A stretch of DNA of 64,000 nt, taken from NCBI RefSeq assembly GCF_000241465.1, contig NZ_JH584235.1:1441792-1505791 (forward strand), given 5' to 3'. This DNA is from Sphingomonas echinoides ATCC 14820. GTDB lineage: Bacteria; Pseudomonadota; Alphaproteobacteria; Sphingomonadales; Sphingomonadaceae. The notes beneath the pieces are model-generated. The model did not search any database and had not been told where the DNA came from. It saw only the letters and a list, made by a program, of their open reading frames with translations. Shown piece by piece: positions 9,601 to 18,480 of the stretch. Within the stretch, counting starts at the first letter, position 1; the number at the start of each line of letters is the position of its first letter. Made by a program: the position numbers and the translations under genes.

Positions 9601-9845
9601 GAGGACATGTAGATCATGTTCTCGACACCGTTGATCGATTCCTCGAGCGGCGCGGCGACGGTTTCGGCAAGCGTCTCCGCATTCGCGCCGGGGAAGGTCG
9701 CGCTCACCACCACGGTTGGGGGCGCGATCTGGGGATATTGCGCGACCGGCAGCGACGGATACACGACCACGCCGAACACGACGATCAGGATCGACAGCAC
9801 CGCCGCGAAGATCGGTCGATCTATGAAGAAATGGGGAAATTTCAC
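6660..9845 (-). CDS. RND multidrug efflux permease (HAE1, AcrB/MexB type)
   Basis: The inner-membrane proton/drug antiporter, 1061 residues, normal for HAE1. It starts MKFPHFFIDRPIFAAVLSILIV (first transmembrane helix, GTG start at 9845), followed by the porter domain with GTNVDQAQVLVQNRV. The proton-relay motif GIVVDDAIVVVENIERLM carries the Asp-Asp pair of TM4, and the second half repeats the fold, ending in TM10-12 (IGLVVLIGLAAKNAILIVEFA). The MFP gene ends 12 bases before the start, and the OMF gene overlaps the end, so this is one operon. Substrates cannot be read from sequence. No TetR or MarR repressor gene is adjacent, which is unusual for such an operon. Confidence 0.95.
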   Translation of the reverse strand: MKFPHFFIDRPIFAAVLSILIVVFGVVVYPSLPVAQYPQIAPPTVVVSATFPGANAETLAETVAAPLEESINGVENMIYMSSSATGDGSLAITVTFKQGTNVDQAQVLVQNRVSTAEPRLPNEVRQIGVTVRKNSPDILLVVALTSPDGSLNESYVSNYATTQIIDRISRIPGVGGVRSFGGRDYNMRLWIDPDRAAARNLTVDEIVAAVSAQNVQVAAGAVGAPPFNQGGTAFQLGIQATGRLTTPDQFGEIIIKRDTQGRLTRLRDVARIELGAQDYTINAALNGKHMTALGITQLPGSNALSTAEAVKAEVARAAKSFPPGLSYSIPYNPTEYIQASIEAVEHTLVEALVLVALVVLLFLQSWRAAIIPIVAIPVSLIGSLAVLGGFGFSLNNLSLFGMVLAIGIVVDDAIVVVENIERLMEEEGLSPREAAHKTMDEVSGALIAIALVLCGVFIPTSFIPGISGQFYQQFALTIVSATAISAFVSLTLSPALAAMVLKPKHDGEPKPGWRGLGTRFARGFNRGFDWLGRTFGKFTARAVRSLAIIGIAYIILIGLAGWRFTATATGFIPAQDQGYLIVAAQLPPGSSLQRTTELIQRASEIAHKNPATRDTVAFSGLDGATFSTASNGGAMFITLKPRADRADANVIANQMRQAFAPLSGGLLLVIPPPPVAGIGTGGGWKMLIEDRSNLGYKALEGAAFGMMMKANQTPGITSAFTTFNTRTPRLFADIDRERAEQMGVPVSNVFSTLGTYLGSAYINDFNYLGRTYRVTAQADAPYRDQVSDVGHLRTRSAAGNMVPLDAVMTLRNDSGPYRVVRYNLYPAAELQGDTVPGYSSGQSLLTMARLADQILPKGMSYEWTEIAFQQTQAGNTGSLVFGLAVLFVFLLLAANYESLVLPFAVILIVPMCLLAAIVGVNIMGMDNNILTQIGLVVLIGLAAKNAILIVEFARANEDQGMELHAAAEHAAEQRLRPIVMTSIAFILGVLPLVISSGPGSEMRKALGVAVFFGMIGVTTFGLLFTPSFYVISRKGGDWIASKLRRKPRAVATVDHIEGNPA

Positions 9846-9857
9846 GAGCGCGGGGCC

Positions 9858-11087
9858 TTAATTGGCGGTTGCGTCAGAAGCGGGCGGGGCTGTTTCCTGG
9901 GTTGATTGCGGCGCTGTATCGGCCGCCTTTGGCCGCATCTTCACCAAATTCTGCTTCACCGCCATGCCGGGTTGCAACGTCGTAATGCCGTCGATCACGA
10001 CATGCTCGGTTGGTGCGAGGCCGGATTTGACGACGCGCAACCCTTCCACTTGCGGGCCGGTTTCAACCGGACGCGCGACAACCTTGCCATCCTGTCCGAC
10101 GACATAAACCAGCTTGCGGGTCTGGTCGGTGAGAATCGCCTCATCGGGCACCAGCATCGCATGATAATGGCCCGAGCCGAGCAACCGCGCCCGGCCGAAC
10201 AGCCCCGGCGTCAAGAAACCATCGGGATTGGCGATGACGGCATGCGCGCGGATCGTGCCCGAATTGGGATCGACCGCATTGTCGACGAATTCCATGCGCC
10301 CATGCCAGCGATACCCCTTCTCGTCGCCGAGCTGGACCTCGACCGGGTTGGGGGTATTGCGGGAGGAACCACGCTCGCCCGTTTTGGCCTGGCGCAGATA
10401 CTTCAGGTAAAAGCTCTCCGCGCCTTCGAACGAGAACCAGATCGGATCGGTCGACACCACGCGCGTCAGCACCGTCGTCGCTGCCGTCGCGTAATTGCCC
10501 TTGCTCACGCGGCGATCCGAAACGACCCCGGTGATCGGCGAACGAACCGTGGTGAACCCAAGATTGAGCTCAGCCGTCGTCACATTGGCGCGGCCAGCAC
10601 CCAAATCGGCCTGCGCGGTGCGCACCGCAGCCAGCTTGGTCTCATATTCTTCCTTGCTGATCGCTTCGGCGGCCAGCAGCTTATCCGCGCGTGCCAATTC
10701 GGATTGCGCGTTGGTCAGCGCGGCCTGCGCCTTGGCAACCTGCGCGCGCGCTTGCGCCAGTGCTGCGGCATAAGGGCGTGGGTCGATCGTGAACAGCGCC
10801 TCACCAGCCCGCACGCGCTGACCGTTGGCAAAAAAGATGCGGTCGATGGTGCCGGACACGCGTGGGAGCAGCTGAACGTCCTGAATCGCCTCGAACCGAC
10901 CGACATATTCATCCCAGTCGACGACATCGCGTTGCAGCGGCAACGCTACGCTGACCTGCGGCGTCGGTGGCGGCGGCGGGGCCTTTGACGAACAGGCGGC
11001 GAGAGCCACAATCGCGGTCGCTAACGGGATCAAGCCCATACGGCCAGGCATTACGGTCATCGGCGCTTTGATCCCTACGAGCATCAT
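9858..11087 (-). CDS. RND periplasmic adaptor (membrane fusion protein, AcrA/MexA type)
   Basis: The adaptor links pump and outer-membrane channel. A signal segment ends in a lipobox (LATAIVALAAC; Cys32 from the start used here). It is followed by the barrel/lipoyl part (VSGTIDRIFFANGQRVRAGE), a coiled-coil hairpin rich in Ala/Gln between about residues 110 and 175, the lipoyl return strand (LNLGFTTVRSPITGVV) and a C-terminal beta barrel. First gene of the operon MFP-RND-OMF-CitE-like. Start choice is uncertain: ATGs at 11087, 11084 and 11060 are all possible; 11060 would give a more usual short signal peptide. Confidence 0.92.
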   Translation of the reverse strand: MMLVGIKAPMTVMPGRMGLIPLATAIVALAACSSKAPPPPPTPQVSVALPLQRDVVDWDEYVGRFEAIQDVQLLPRVSGTIDRIFFANGQRVRAGEALFTIDPRPYAAALAQARAQVAKAQAALTNAQSELARADKLLAAEAISKEEYETKLAAVRTAQADLGAGRANVTTAELNLGFTTVRSPITGVVSDRRVSKGNYATAATTVLTRVVSTDPIWFSFEGAESFYLKYLRQAKTGERGSSRNTPNPVEVQLGDEKGYRWHGRMEFVDNAVDPNSGTIRAHAVIANPDGFLTPGLFGRARLLGSGHYHAMLVPDEAILTDQTRKLVYVVGQDGKVVARPVETGPQVEGLRVVKSGLAPTEHVVIDGITTLQPGMAVKQNLVKMRPKAADTAPQSTQETAPPASDATAN

Positions 11088-11395
11088 GGTCTGAATGCAC
11101 CCCCGCCACGCAGCCCGCTTCTCCGGCAGGCCTGCTCGTAATTGTGTGTAGAAATGAGAATGACGGTGCGCCAATGCAATAGAGCATCCGTAAAATACCG
11201 AATTGATTTGGCTATATGCCTGATAAAGGTCACTATTATTACAAGCACCTCCCGCGCGAGCGCCAGGCCAAAGGGGTCTGTCCTCAGCGGCGCGGGCCGC
11301 GTGCCGAGCCGGGCGCGAGATTGGACCACAGATTTGCAGCATCGCGCGCCAGACGGTGATTGTCGTCGCGGATAATGCCCGATAGCCTCACCCGC
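11088..11395. promoter_or_regulatory. Divergent intergenic region, efflux operon / acylase
   Basis: About 300 bases without a convincing gene. The middle (roughly 11138-11245) is clearly AT-richer than the rest of the window, as expected for the divergent promoters of the efflux operon (minus strand) and the acylase (plus strand). I could not assign -35/-10 boxes with confidence, and I see no strong dyad that would mark a repressor site. Confidence 0.45.
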
Positions 11396-13603
11396 ATGAG
11401 CACCGTCCGATCCGCCCGCGCGCTGCTGGCAGCCACCGCTTTCCTGGTCACCGCTGCGGCACCTGCGCCGAGCGACCAGGCGCATTGGCAGGAGCAAGCC
11501 GCGCGCGTCACGATCACCCGAGACACATGGGGCATCGCCCATGTCGTCGGCCAAAGCGACGCCGATGCCGTGTTCGGCGCGACCTATGCGCAAGCGGAGG
11601 ACGATTTCAGCCGGATCGAAGCCAATTACCTGACCGCGCTTGGCCGCACCGCCGAGGCGGAAGGCGAAGGCGCGATCTGGGCCGATTTGCGCCAGCGGCT
11701 CTATGTCGATCCGGTCGATCTACAGGCGCAATACCGCGCCAGCCCAGACTGGTTGCAACGGCTGATGACCGCCTGGGCCGATGGGCTGAACTATTATCTG
11801 GCGACGCATCCGCAAGTGCATCCCAAGGTGCTGACGCACTTCGAACCGTGGATGGCGCTGTCCTTCACCGAAGGCAGCATCGGCGGCGATATCGAACGCA
11901 TTTCGCTGGCGGAACTCGCCGCTTTCTATGGCGGACAGAAGATCGCCGTGGCGGCGGAAGATGCCGACCCGGTGCCGCGTGAGCCGCGCGGATCGAACGG
12001 CATCGCCATCGCTCCCAAAAACACCGTGGACGGCCACGCGCTGCTGCTGATCAATCCGCACACCAGCTTCTATTTCCGGTCCGAATTGCAAATGACCAGC
12101 GGTGAGGGGCTGAACGCTTATGGTGCCTCCACCTGGGGGCAGTTCTTTATCTATCAGGGCTTTAACGAGCAAGCCGGGTGGATGCACACCTCATCCGGCG
12201 TCGATAATGTCGATGAATTTGCCGAACAAACCGCACTGACCCGGTACGGGCGGTTCTACGTCTATGGCAAGGACGTCCGCCCTTATCGCACCAATCCGAT
12301 CACCCTTGCCTATCGCTTGCCCGACGGGACGCTCGCATCGCGCAGCTTCACCACGTACGCCTCACACCACGGCCCGATCGTCGCCGAACGCGGGGGCAAA
12401 TGGATTGCCGAGGCGTTGATGTGGAAGCCGGTCGCCGCACTCGAACAAAGCTGGCTGCGCACCAAGGCGCACGATCTCGCCAGCTATAGGAAGGTTGCCG
12501 AGCGCCAGGCCAATTCGTCGAACGACACGCTGTTCGCCGATGCCAAGGGCGAAATCGCCTATCTCCACCCGCAATTCGTGCCCGTGCGCGACGACCGCTT
12601 CGACTATACCAAGGCGGTCGACGGGGCCGACCCGGCGACCGACTGGAAAGGCCTGCACACGGTCGCCTCGCTTCCCAATGTAATCAATCCCGGCACCGGC
12701 TGGGTGCGCAACACCAATGACTGGCCGTGGAGCGCCGCTGGGCCGGACAGCCCCAAAGCGAAGGATTATCCGCGTTATATGGACCAATTCGGCCCGAACC
12801 AGCGCGGCGTCCATGCCGATCTGCTGCTGACCGGCCATCGCGATTTTACGCCGCAGCGGCTGATCGCCGCCGCCTATGACAGCTATCTCCCCGCCTTTGC
12901 CCAGCTGATCCCGCCGCTGGTAAAGGCCTATGACGCACTGCCCAGCACCGACCCGCGTCGCGCCAAACTCGCCGAGCCGATCGCGACGCTAAAGGCGTGG
13001 GATTACCGCTGGAGCGCGGATTCGGTGGCGACGACGCTCGGCGTGCTGTGGGGTGGCCGGATGTGGCGCGACGTGGGCAGCTTCATCCAGTCCGAGCAGA
13101 TCAACGTGCCCGCCGCGATCGCCACGCAGGTGTCCGCGGATCGCAAGCTCGCCGCACTTGGCGAGGCGGTGGACCAGCTGCAGCGCGACTTTGGCGACTG
13201 GCGCGTCGGCTGGGGCAAGATCAACCGTTTCCAGCGGCTCGACGATGCCGTTGCCCCGCACTTTGATGATGCCAAGCCCAGCATTCCCGTGCCGTTCGCG
13301 TCCGCGCAATGGGGCAGCCTCGCGTCCTTCGGCACCAAGCCCTATCCCAATACCCGGAAACTCTATGGATCGAGCGGCAACAGCTTTGTCGCGGTGGTTG
13401 AATTCGGTCCGAAGCTGCGCGCCTGGGCGGTGACCGCGGGCGGGGAGAGCGGCGATCCCGCCTCGCCGCATTTCAACGATCAAGCCGCGCGCTATGCGGC
13501 AGGCGCTCTGCGCCCGGTCTATTTCTACCCGGCCGACTTGGCGAACCACATCGAGCAACGCTACCACCCCGGCAACATCCCCGTCTCCACGCGGCCGCAA
13601 TAA
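11396..13603 (+). CDS. Penicillin acylase family N-terminal nucleophile hydrolase
   Basis: An exported precursor of 735 residues that should self-cleave into alpha and beta chains. The signal peptide is ARALLAATAFLVTAAA-type, followed by RVTITRDTWGIAHVVG, the standard opening of the alpha chain. The autocatalytic nucleophile is Ser200 in EPRGSNGIAIAPKNT; the segment INPHTSFYF and a downstream NDTLFADAKGEIAYLHP match the beta-chain oxyanion and Asn regions. Family members hydrolyse penicillins, acyl-homoserine lactones (PvdQ, AhlM), aculeacin or siderophore precursors; sequence reading alone cannot choose. Start: ATG at 11396 fits the signal peptide; in-frame ATG 11375 and TTG 11360 are alternatives. 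Convergent with a FecA-type receptor gene. Confidence 0.9.
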   Translation: MSTVRSARALLAATAFLVTAAAPAPSDQAHWQEQAARVTITRDTWGIAHVVGQSDADAVFGATYAQAEDDFSRIEANYLTALGRTAEAEGEGAIWADLRQRLYVDPVDLQAQYRASPDWLQRLMTAWADGLNYYLATHPQVHPKVLTHFEPWMALSFTEGSIGGDIERISLAELAAFYGGQKIAVAAEDADPVPREPRGSNGIAIAPKNTVDGHALLLINPHTSFYFRSELQMTSGEGLNAYGASTWGQFFIYQGFNEQAGWMHTSSGVDNVDEFAEQTALTRYGRFYVYGKDVRPYRTNPITLAYRLPDGTLASRSFTTYASHHGPIVAERGGKWIAEALMWKPVAALEQSWLRTKAHDLASYRKVAERQANSSNDTLFADAKGEIAYLHPQFVPVRDDRFDYTKAVDGADPATDWKGLHTVASLPNVINPGTGWVRNTNDWPWSAAGPDSPKAKDYPRYMDQFGPNQRGVHADLLLTGHRDFTPQRLIAAAYDSYLPAFAQLIPPLVKAYDALPSTDPRRAKLAEPIATLKAWDYRWSADSVATTLGVLWGGRMWRDVGSFIQSEQINVPAAIATQVSADRKLAALGEAVDQLQRDFGDWRVGWGKINRFQRLDDAVAPHFDDAKPSIPVPFASAQWGSLASFGTKPYPNTRKLYGSSGNSFVAVVEFGPKLRAWAVTAGGESGDPASPHFNDQAARYAAGALRPVYFYPADLANHIEQRYHPGNIPVSTRPQ

Positions 13604-13634
13604 GGTCTGCGACGATTGCGAACGGCCCATTAGG

Positions 13635-16043
13635 TTACCAGGCGATCGATACCCCCAAGCGAACATTGCGCGGGCGCAGCGGCGTCGTTTGCTGCCGCGT
13701 GGCGAGAATGGTCGGGTTGCCAAGCGCAAAGCGATTGGCCGTCGCATTGGCAAGATTGTCGCCGCTCAGCGACACATCGAGATTGCGCCAGTGCCAGCCG
13801 ATTTGCGCATCCAGCACGCTATATTTGCCTTGGCTAACGTCCAGAAAGTCCCCGGTGCCGAGCAAAGACCGCCCGACATAGCGACCCGACACCCCCGCGC
13901 TGAAGCTCGATTCGCGACCGCGCATCCAGTGGTAGCTTAGCCCCGCATTGCCAGCAAAAGCGGGGGTCTCCGGCAATCGCCGATTGGCGCGGACCGACAA
14001 TTGCGCGAGCGGGCCGTCGACGACGTTATAGGTGTAGAGAAAGGCGAAATTGGCGTGCAGCCCGCGCACGATCGCCCAATCTCCCGAAGCCTCCAGCCCG
14101 ACAATGTCGGCATCGCCGATATTGGCCGTATAGGGCTGGCCTCGGGTGTTGTAGAGATCGGCCTGAATGTTGCGCCACCGCGCATAGGACACGGCGGTGG
14201 TCAGTTCCAGGCCCGTCGGACCCGTGCGTTGCTTGCGGATGCCGACCTCGCCGACCAGAATCGAGTCGGAACGGAAATCAAGAACCCGCCCGACCCCCGT
14301 CGCCACCGCGAGCCCCCCGGTGCGATACCCCGACTGCACCCGCGCAAACACCGCCGTGCGCTTGTCGATCAGCCAGGACAGCCCGAGGGTCGGATCGACG
14401 CGTCGCGTCGCGCGCCCTTTGATGAAACTGTTGTTGCGCGGGCGCACCGACGGCTCACCGTCGGTGCGAGCGGTGGTAAAACGCGTTCCCGCCGTGAGCG
14501 TGAGGCGCGAGGACACCGGCCAGCTCGCCTCGCCAAAGGCCGAGAGGCTGTCCGTCATATTGGTGACACCGATGATATCAAGCGGCTGGTCCGGCGGGCC
14601 GAGCGCGCGCGCCTGAATATCGCGATCATGCAAAAACGCGAGGCCAACCAACCAGCCGATATGATCCGGCACCGCGCGCGACAGGCGCGCCTCCTGCACG
14701 AACAAGGCATTCGACTGATCGTTGGTATAGATCGTCGGCCCCTTACTGCCGATCGCGCGAGTCGCATCGAAGGTGTCCGACGTCTGCAATTCGACATAAC
14801 CGGTCGCCGAAATCAGATCGAGCCCGCTGTCCCAATGTTTGCGCAGGACGCCCCGCAGCAGTTTGATCTCGCTACTATAAGGCTGCGCCAGGGAGCGCCG
14901 CGCGAGTGGGCCGACGGTTTGCTCGGCATATTGCGCATCGGCAGCCTCAATTCGCTGGGCCAGTCCGCCAAGTTCGACGCCCCATCCGTCCCCCGGATCG
15001 ATCGCAAGCGTCGCACGCCCGCCAACCGTATCGGTGCGGTTGATATTCGAGAGTTTTCTTGTGCGATCGGTGATAAAACCGCCGTCGCGATCGCGATAGC
15101 CAACGACGCGCAGGCCCACCCGCTCCTCGACCAGCGGCAAATTGGCCATTCCGGCCACATCGAAACCGCCTGCACCGCCTTGGGTTGCGGTCACGCCGCT
15201 GCTCAGCGACGCCGAAGCCCTGCGCAAATCAACCGGATTGGGGGTCAGCCGTATGATCCCGCCGATCGCCCCCGATCCGTATAAGGTGCCCTGTGGCCCC
15301 TCCAGCACCTCCACGCCCTTCATGTCGTACAGGTTGAGGCTTGGCTCCGGGCCCGAATATCCCAGCGGCACCTCGTCGAAATAAATGCTGGCGGTCGATT
15401 GCGTGGCACCGTTGAAGCTGCTGTCGGCAACGCCGCGAATAAAAATCTTGTTTCGGCCGACGCCCAACTCGGTGTTTTGCAACACCGGGGTGCCCCGCGC
15501 GACCTCGTCCATATCGATGGACCGTCCCGCCAATGCGCCTGGCGAAAAGCCGCCGACCATCAGCACACTGCCGGGGAACCGCAGCAAGCTGGATTTCTGC
15601 TTACCCGCGGTCACGATGATGTCATCGCCCGATGCGGGTTCCGCCGTCCTGCGCGCCAAAAGGCGCGGATGAACGACAAGCCGCGGGGCCCGCACGATCC
15701 GATAGCTGCGATCGTCAACTGCGACCGCGCGGTAGCCCGTCCCCTCCAGCAGCCGCCGCAGCGCCTCGCGCGGCGGCATCTGGCCGGTGACCCCCTTGGT
15801 CCGAACATGGGCCAGGCCGGGTTCGGTGCTGATAATGTCAAAACCGATTTGGCGCGCCAGCGCCGTCAGCGCCTGGTCGAGGGGTTCAGCCGGAACCGCA
15901 ATACGCGGCGAATCGGCAAGCGCCGCAACAGGCATTGCCACCACAACCAGCAAGGCAGCGATGCGCGGCCCCAGCCCTGTTCGTTTTCTGCTTAGACACA
16001 GCACATTACGGTTATTTCGGCGAGATGGTCCATCGCTCGCCAT
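13635..16043 (-). CDS. TonB-dependent receptor with STN signalling domain (FecA type)
   Basis: An outer-membrane receptor of about 802 residues. Signal peptide (IAALLVVVAMPVAALA), then a secretin/TonB short N-terminal (STN) domain starting IAVPAEPLDQALTALARQIG, which contacts an anti-sigma factor, then a plug with the TonB-dependent signature EVLEGPQGTLYGSGAIGGI and a 22-strand barrel ending ATRQQTTPLRPRNVRLGVSIAW with a C-terminal aromatic residue. With the FecR and ECF-sigma genes directly upstream it forms a cell-surface signalling set, usually for ferric siderophores or other scarce ligands. The start is placed at an ATG (16043) that overlaps fecR by 32 bases; a GTG at 16003 is an alternative. 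Confidence 0.9.
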   Translation of the reverse strand: MASDGPSRRNNRNVLCLSRKRTGLGPRIAALLVVVAMPVAALADSPRIAVPAEPLDQALTALARQIGFDIISTEPGLAHVRTKGVTGQMPPREALRRLLEGTGYRAVAVDDRSYRIVRAPRLVVHPRLLARRTAEPASGDDIIVTAGKQKSSLLRFPGSVLMVGGFSPGALAGRSIDMDEVARGTPVLQNTELGVGRNKIFIRGVADSSFNGATQSTASIYFDEVPLGYSGPEPSLNLYDMKGVEVLEGPQGTLYGSGAIGGIIRLTPNPVDLRRASASLSSGVTATQGGAGGFDVAGMANLPLVEERVGLRVVGYRDRDGGFITDRTRKLSNINRTDTVGGRATLAIDPGDGWGVELGGLAQRIEAADAQYAEQTVGPLARRSLAQPYSSEIKLLRGVLRKHWDSGLDLISATGYVELQTSDTFDATRAIGSKGPTIYTNDQSNALFVQEARLSRAVPDHIGWLVGLAFLHDRDIQARALGPPDQPLDIIGVTNMTDSLSAFGEASWPVSSRLTLTAGTRFTTARTDGEPSVRPRNNSFIKGRATRRVDPTLGLSWLIDKRTAVFARVQSGYRTGGLAVATGVGRVLDFRSDSILVGEVGIRKQRTGPTGLELTTAVSYARWRNIQADLYNTRGQPYTANIGDADIVGLEASGDWAIVRGLHANFAFLYTYNVVDGPLAQLSVRANRRLPETPAFAGNAGLSYHWMRGRESSFSAGVSGRYVGRSLLGTGDFLDVSQGKYSVLDAQIGWHWRNLDVSLSGDNLANATANRFALGNPTILATRQQTTPLRPRNVRLGVSIAW

Positions 16044-16983
16044 CGTGATGCCACTCAGCCCCAACCAGCGCGGCAATGTGCGGAACATCCCGCGCCGCTT
16101 CACCCGTGAAGCGGACCATGCCGGTAAAGGGCTGCTGCGACAAGCTCGGCTCAATCGAAAGGATGACTCCGTCGATCCGTCTGACCGAAGTGATGACACG
16201 CCCGAACGGTTCCCCGCCAAAGGCAACCACCCCATTTCGCCAGCTGCCGACCTTGGCGGCGTCGATCTTCAACACCGTCACGCTGCCAAGATCCTCCCGC
16301 GCGGAGACCGCAGCGCCCGAGCGCAGCGTCACTGCTTGCTGGCGCGGCTGAAACAAAACCGACCCTTCAGCCACCTGTACATCAAACCGCGCGCCATCGC
16401 GTTCGACATTGAAGACGGTGCCAAGATCCTGGACCGTCATCGTGCCGGATCGCACCGTAAACGGATCGCGCGGATCATGGCGGACATGGAAAGTCGCCTC
16501 GCCCGCCTGGAGCGTCGCAATTCTCGGATTGTTGCGGTCCAGCACCAACCGGCTCGCGCCGTTCAGCTCAATCCGCGTGCCGTCGCTCAGCGCGACGTCC
16601 CGCCGCTGACCTGGCTTGGTTTCGACAGCATAGGCGGCGCTCGCACTGCCTGAACCGATCGGTGTCACCATCAGCGTAACACTGGCCGCAGCTGCAACCG
16701 CTGCGCCCCCGCCAACCCACGCCCAAAGGCGTCGAGTCGGTGTCGGCGCTACGACCGGTGCCACCACCATCGGTTGCGCGGGGAAAAGATCGGCGCGTTC
16801 GGACAACAGCGCCATGTCGAGCGCGACCGTGTCAAAGGCCTGCGCGTGCGCGGGGTCTTCCTCCAACCAGGCGACGAAAGCGCGCCAGTCAGCCTCGCCC
16901 ATATCGCCCTGGCGCAAATGCCAGTCGATGGCGCGGTCGACGATAGTCGCGTCTTCAACGGCCACGATGAGAGTCCCCTTCAT
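16012..16983 (-). CDS. FecR-type anti-sigma factor / transmembrane sensor
   Basis: Membrane protein of 323 residues that couples the receptor to the ECF sigma factor. N-terminal DUF4880 domain (VDRAIDWHLRQGDMGEADWRAF) binds sigma in the cytoplasm; a single transmembrane helix follows (AWVGGGAAVAAAASVTLMV, about residues 85-105), then the periplasmic FecR domain (RRDVALSDGTRIELNGASRL) and a C-terminal STN-binding part. The ATG at 16983 overlaps the end of the sigma gene by 29 bases, so the genes are coupled. Confidence 0.9.
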   Translation of the reverse strand: MKGTLIVAVEDATIVDRAIDWHLRQGDMGEADWRAFVAWLEEDPAHAQAFDTVALDMALLSERADLFPAQPMVVAPVVAPTPTRRLWAWVGGGAAVAAAASVTLMVTPIGSGSASAAYAVETKPGQRRDVALSDGTRIELNGASRLVLDRNNPRIATLQAGEATFHVRHDPRDPFTVRSGTMTVQDLGTVFNVERDGARFDVQVAEGSVLFQPRQQAVTLRSGAAVSAREDLGSVTVLKIDAAKVGSWRNGVVAFGGEPFGRVITSVRRIDGVILSIEPSLSQQPFTGMVRFTGEAARDVPHIAALVGAEWHHDGERWTISPK

Positions 16984-17512
16984 CGGATAGACGATACACA
17001 TCGCCCGATTCCGCCTCGCCCGCCAGTTTATATGCGTGAATTTCTTTAACAGCCCGTCTCAACAGCTTTTCGACACCGCTTACCGTCATGCCAAGCCGCT
17101 CGGCGATCTGTTTTTGGGGCAAGTTTTCGACGCGATAGAGGCGCAAAGCCTGGCTCATCCGCTCGGGCATTGCGGCGAGCGCGGCTTCGAGTCGCGCAAG
17201 CCGCTCGCGCGCCAGCAAAGTGTGCTCGATCGAGGGATGCTCCTCTGCCGCAGGCTGCACCTCCAGCCATGCGGTGTCGCGCGCGCCCGCGCGTGCCGCC
17301 GCGATCCGCCGATCCGCCGCCAGGTTTGTGGCCATGCGATACAGATAGGCGGCCGGCTGGGCCACTGGCGGTACGCCGTGCTGGTCGAGCTTGAGCCAAA
17401 TGTCCTGCAGCGCATCCTCTGCATCGGCGGGATTGCCGAGACGTGCCGCGAGCAAGCGCAACAACATCGGTCGTTCCGCCAGGAACACCGCCTTGAGACC
17501 AGCCTCGGTCAT
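16955..17512 (-). CDS. ECF RNA polymerase sigma factor (FecI type)
   Basis: Sigma-70 family regulator of 185 residues. Region 2 includes GNPADAEDALQDIWLKLDQH and AYLYRMATNLAADRRIAAAR; region 4 includes MPERMSQALRLYRVENLPQKQIAERLGMTVSG as a helix-turn-helix. This is the FecI pattern, and it lies upstream of FecR and the STN-type receptor in the expected order. It should transcribe the receptor gene when ligand is bound. ATG 17512 is used; an in-frame GTG at 17530 would add six residues. Confidence 0.9.
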   Translation of the reverse strand: MTEAGLKAVFLAERPMLLRLLAARLGNPADAEDALQDIWLKLDQHGVPPVAQPAAYLYRMATNLAADRRIAAARAGARDTAWLEVQPAAEEHPSIEHTLLARERLARLEAALAAMPERMSQALRLYRVENLPQKQIAERLGMTVSGVEKLLRRAVKEIHAYKLAGEAESGDVYRLSDEGDSHRGR

Positions 17513-17595
17513 CGATGAAGAAGCAGCCACGGCATTCTGCCGTCTAGAGCGCGCCGCGCGTCACTTCGCAAGCGCGCACATGGATTTACCGACGA

Positions 17596-18480
17596 TCAGG
17601 CGGGTGTGGCGGAACGGTTGGCAAAATCCGTCTGCGCGTAAAACTGACGTTCGCGGATCCGGTCGCTCGTCAATTTGCGCGCGGCAAGCCGACGACCGAG
17701 AAAGTCATAGAAGAACCAGTCTCGGGCCGGCTTCGGCGTCACATGATACAGAACGCGTTCCAGCAACGTCCAGCGGATCGATTCCCGGTCGCGTTCGCGT
17801 GGTGAAGGCGCGCACCACAGAGCACCGCCATAAGCCAGCCGACCAAGCTTCGCCATGCGATGCATGATCTCGTGATCCTCGAGCACATAGCCCCAGCGAC
17901 TGGCATCAAATTGCCCCGCGCGGCGCAGTGCGTCGGTGCGGAACACTTGCCCCGCCCCGCCGGTATGACATTGCGCGGGCAGCAGCTTGGCCGCACGCGC
18001 CATGCGTTGGGCCGCCTGAGCGTGATCCTCTGCGGTCGCGGTCGGCGTGACGAAATAGGCACCGCCCGCCACGGCACCGGACGTTTCGAGCAGATGCTGC
18101 GCCTTGCGCAAATAGTCGGTCGGGTACAGCGTATCGGCATCGCACGTCGCGACGAACGGCGTCTTCGTGCACTCGATGCCGCTTTGCAGCGCGTTCACCT
18201 TGCCCGGACGGCGATCGACCCGCAGCGTGTACGAAAGACCAAGCCGCTGGCAAATCGCCGCCGCAACATCTCCGCTGCCATCGGTTGAGCCATTATCGAT
18301 CAGGATCAGCTCGAACGGCACATCCTGCGCGGCAAGGCTGGCCAGGGTCCCGTCCAGGAAATTCCGCTCGTTGAAAAAGGGAATCAGCACGGTCCACGCG
18401 CAAGGGCCACGACCGACGCTGGTCGCGTTGGGCTCCCACGGCGAATTCCAGCCTTGATAGTCCTGCGATTCGAGTAACAT
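17596..18480 (-). CDS. Family 2 glycosyltransferase
   Basis: GT-A-fold transferase of 294 residues without membrane segments. The nucleotide-sugar site is visible: TVLIPFFNERNFLDGTLASL near residue 30, IDNGSTDGSGDVAAAI near 60, the metal-binding DxD as CDADTLYPTDYLRKA near 113, and an acceptor-site LEDHEIMHRM (ED motif) near 217. The C-terminal region is basic. It resembles peripheral enzymes that act on polysaccharide or glycolipid intermediates; the donor and acceptor are unknown. It stands alone: 65 bases before the sigma gene in the same direction, with no other glycan genes nearby. Confidence 0.85.
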   Translation of the reverse strand: MLLESQDYQGWNSPWEPNATSVGRGPCAWTVLIPFFNERNFLDGTLASLAAQDVPFELILIDNGSTDGSGDVAAAICQRLGLSYTLRVDRRPGKVNALQSGIECTKTPFVATCDADTLYPTDYLRKAQHLLETSGAVAGGAYFVTPTATAEDHAQAAQRMARAAKLLPAQCHTGGAGQVFRTDALRRAGQFDASRWGYVLEDHEIMHRMAKLGRLAYGGALWCAPSPRERDRESIRWTLLERVLYHVTPKPARDWFFYDFLGRRLAARKLTSDRIRERQFYAQTDFANRSATPA

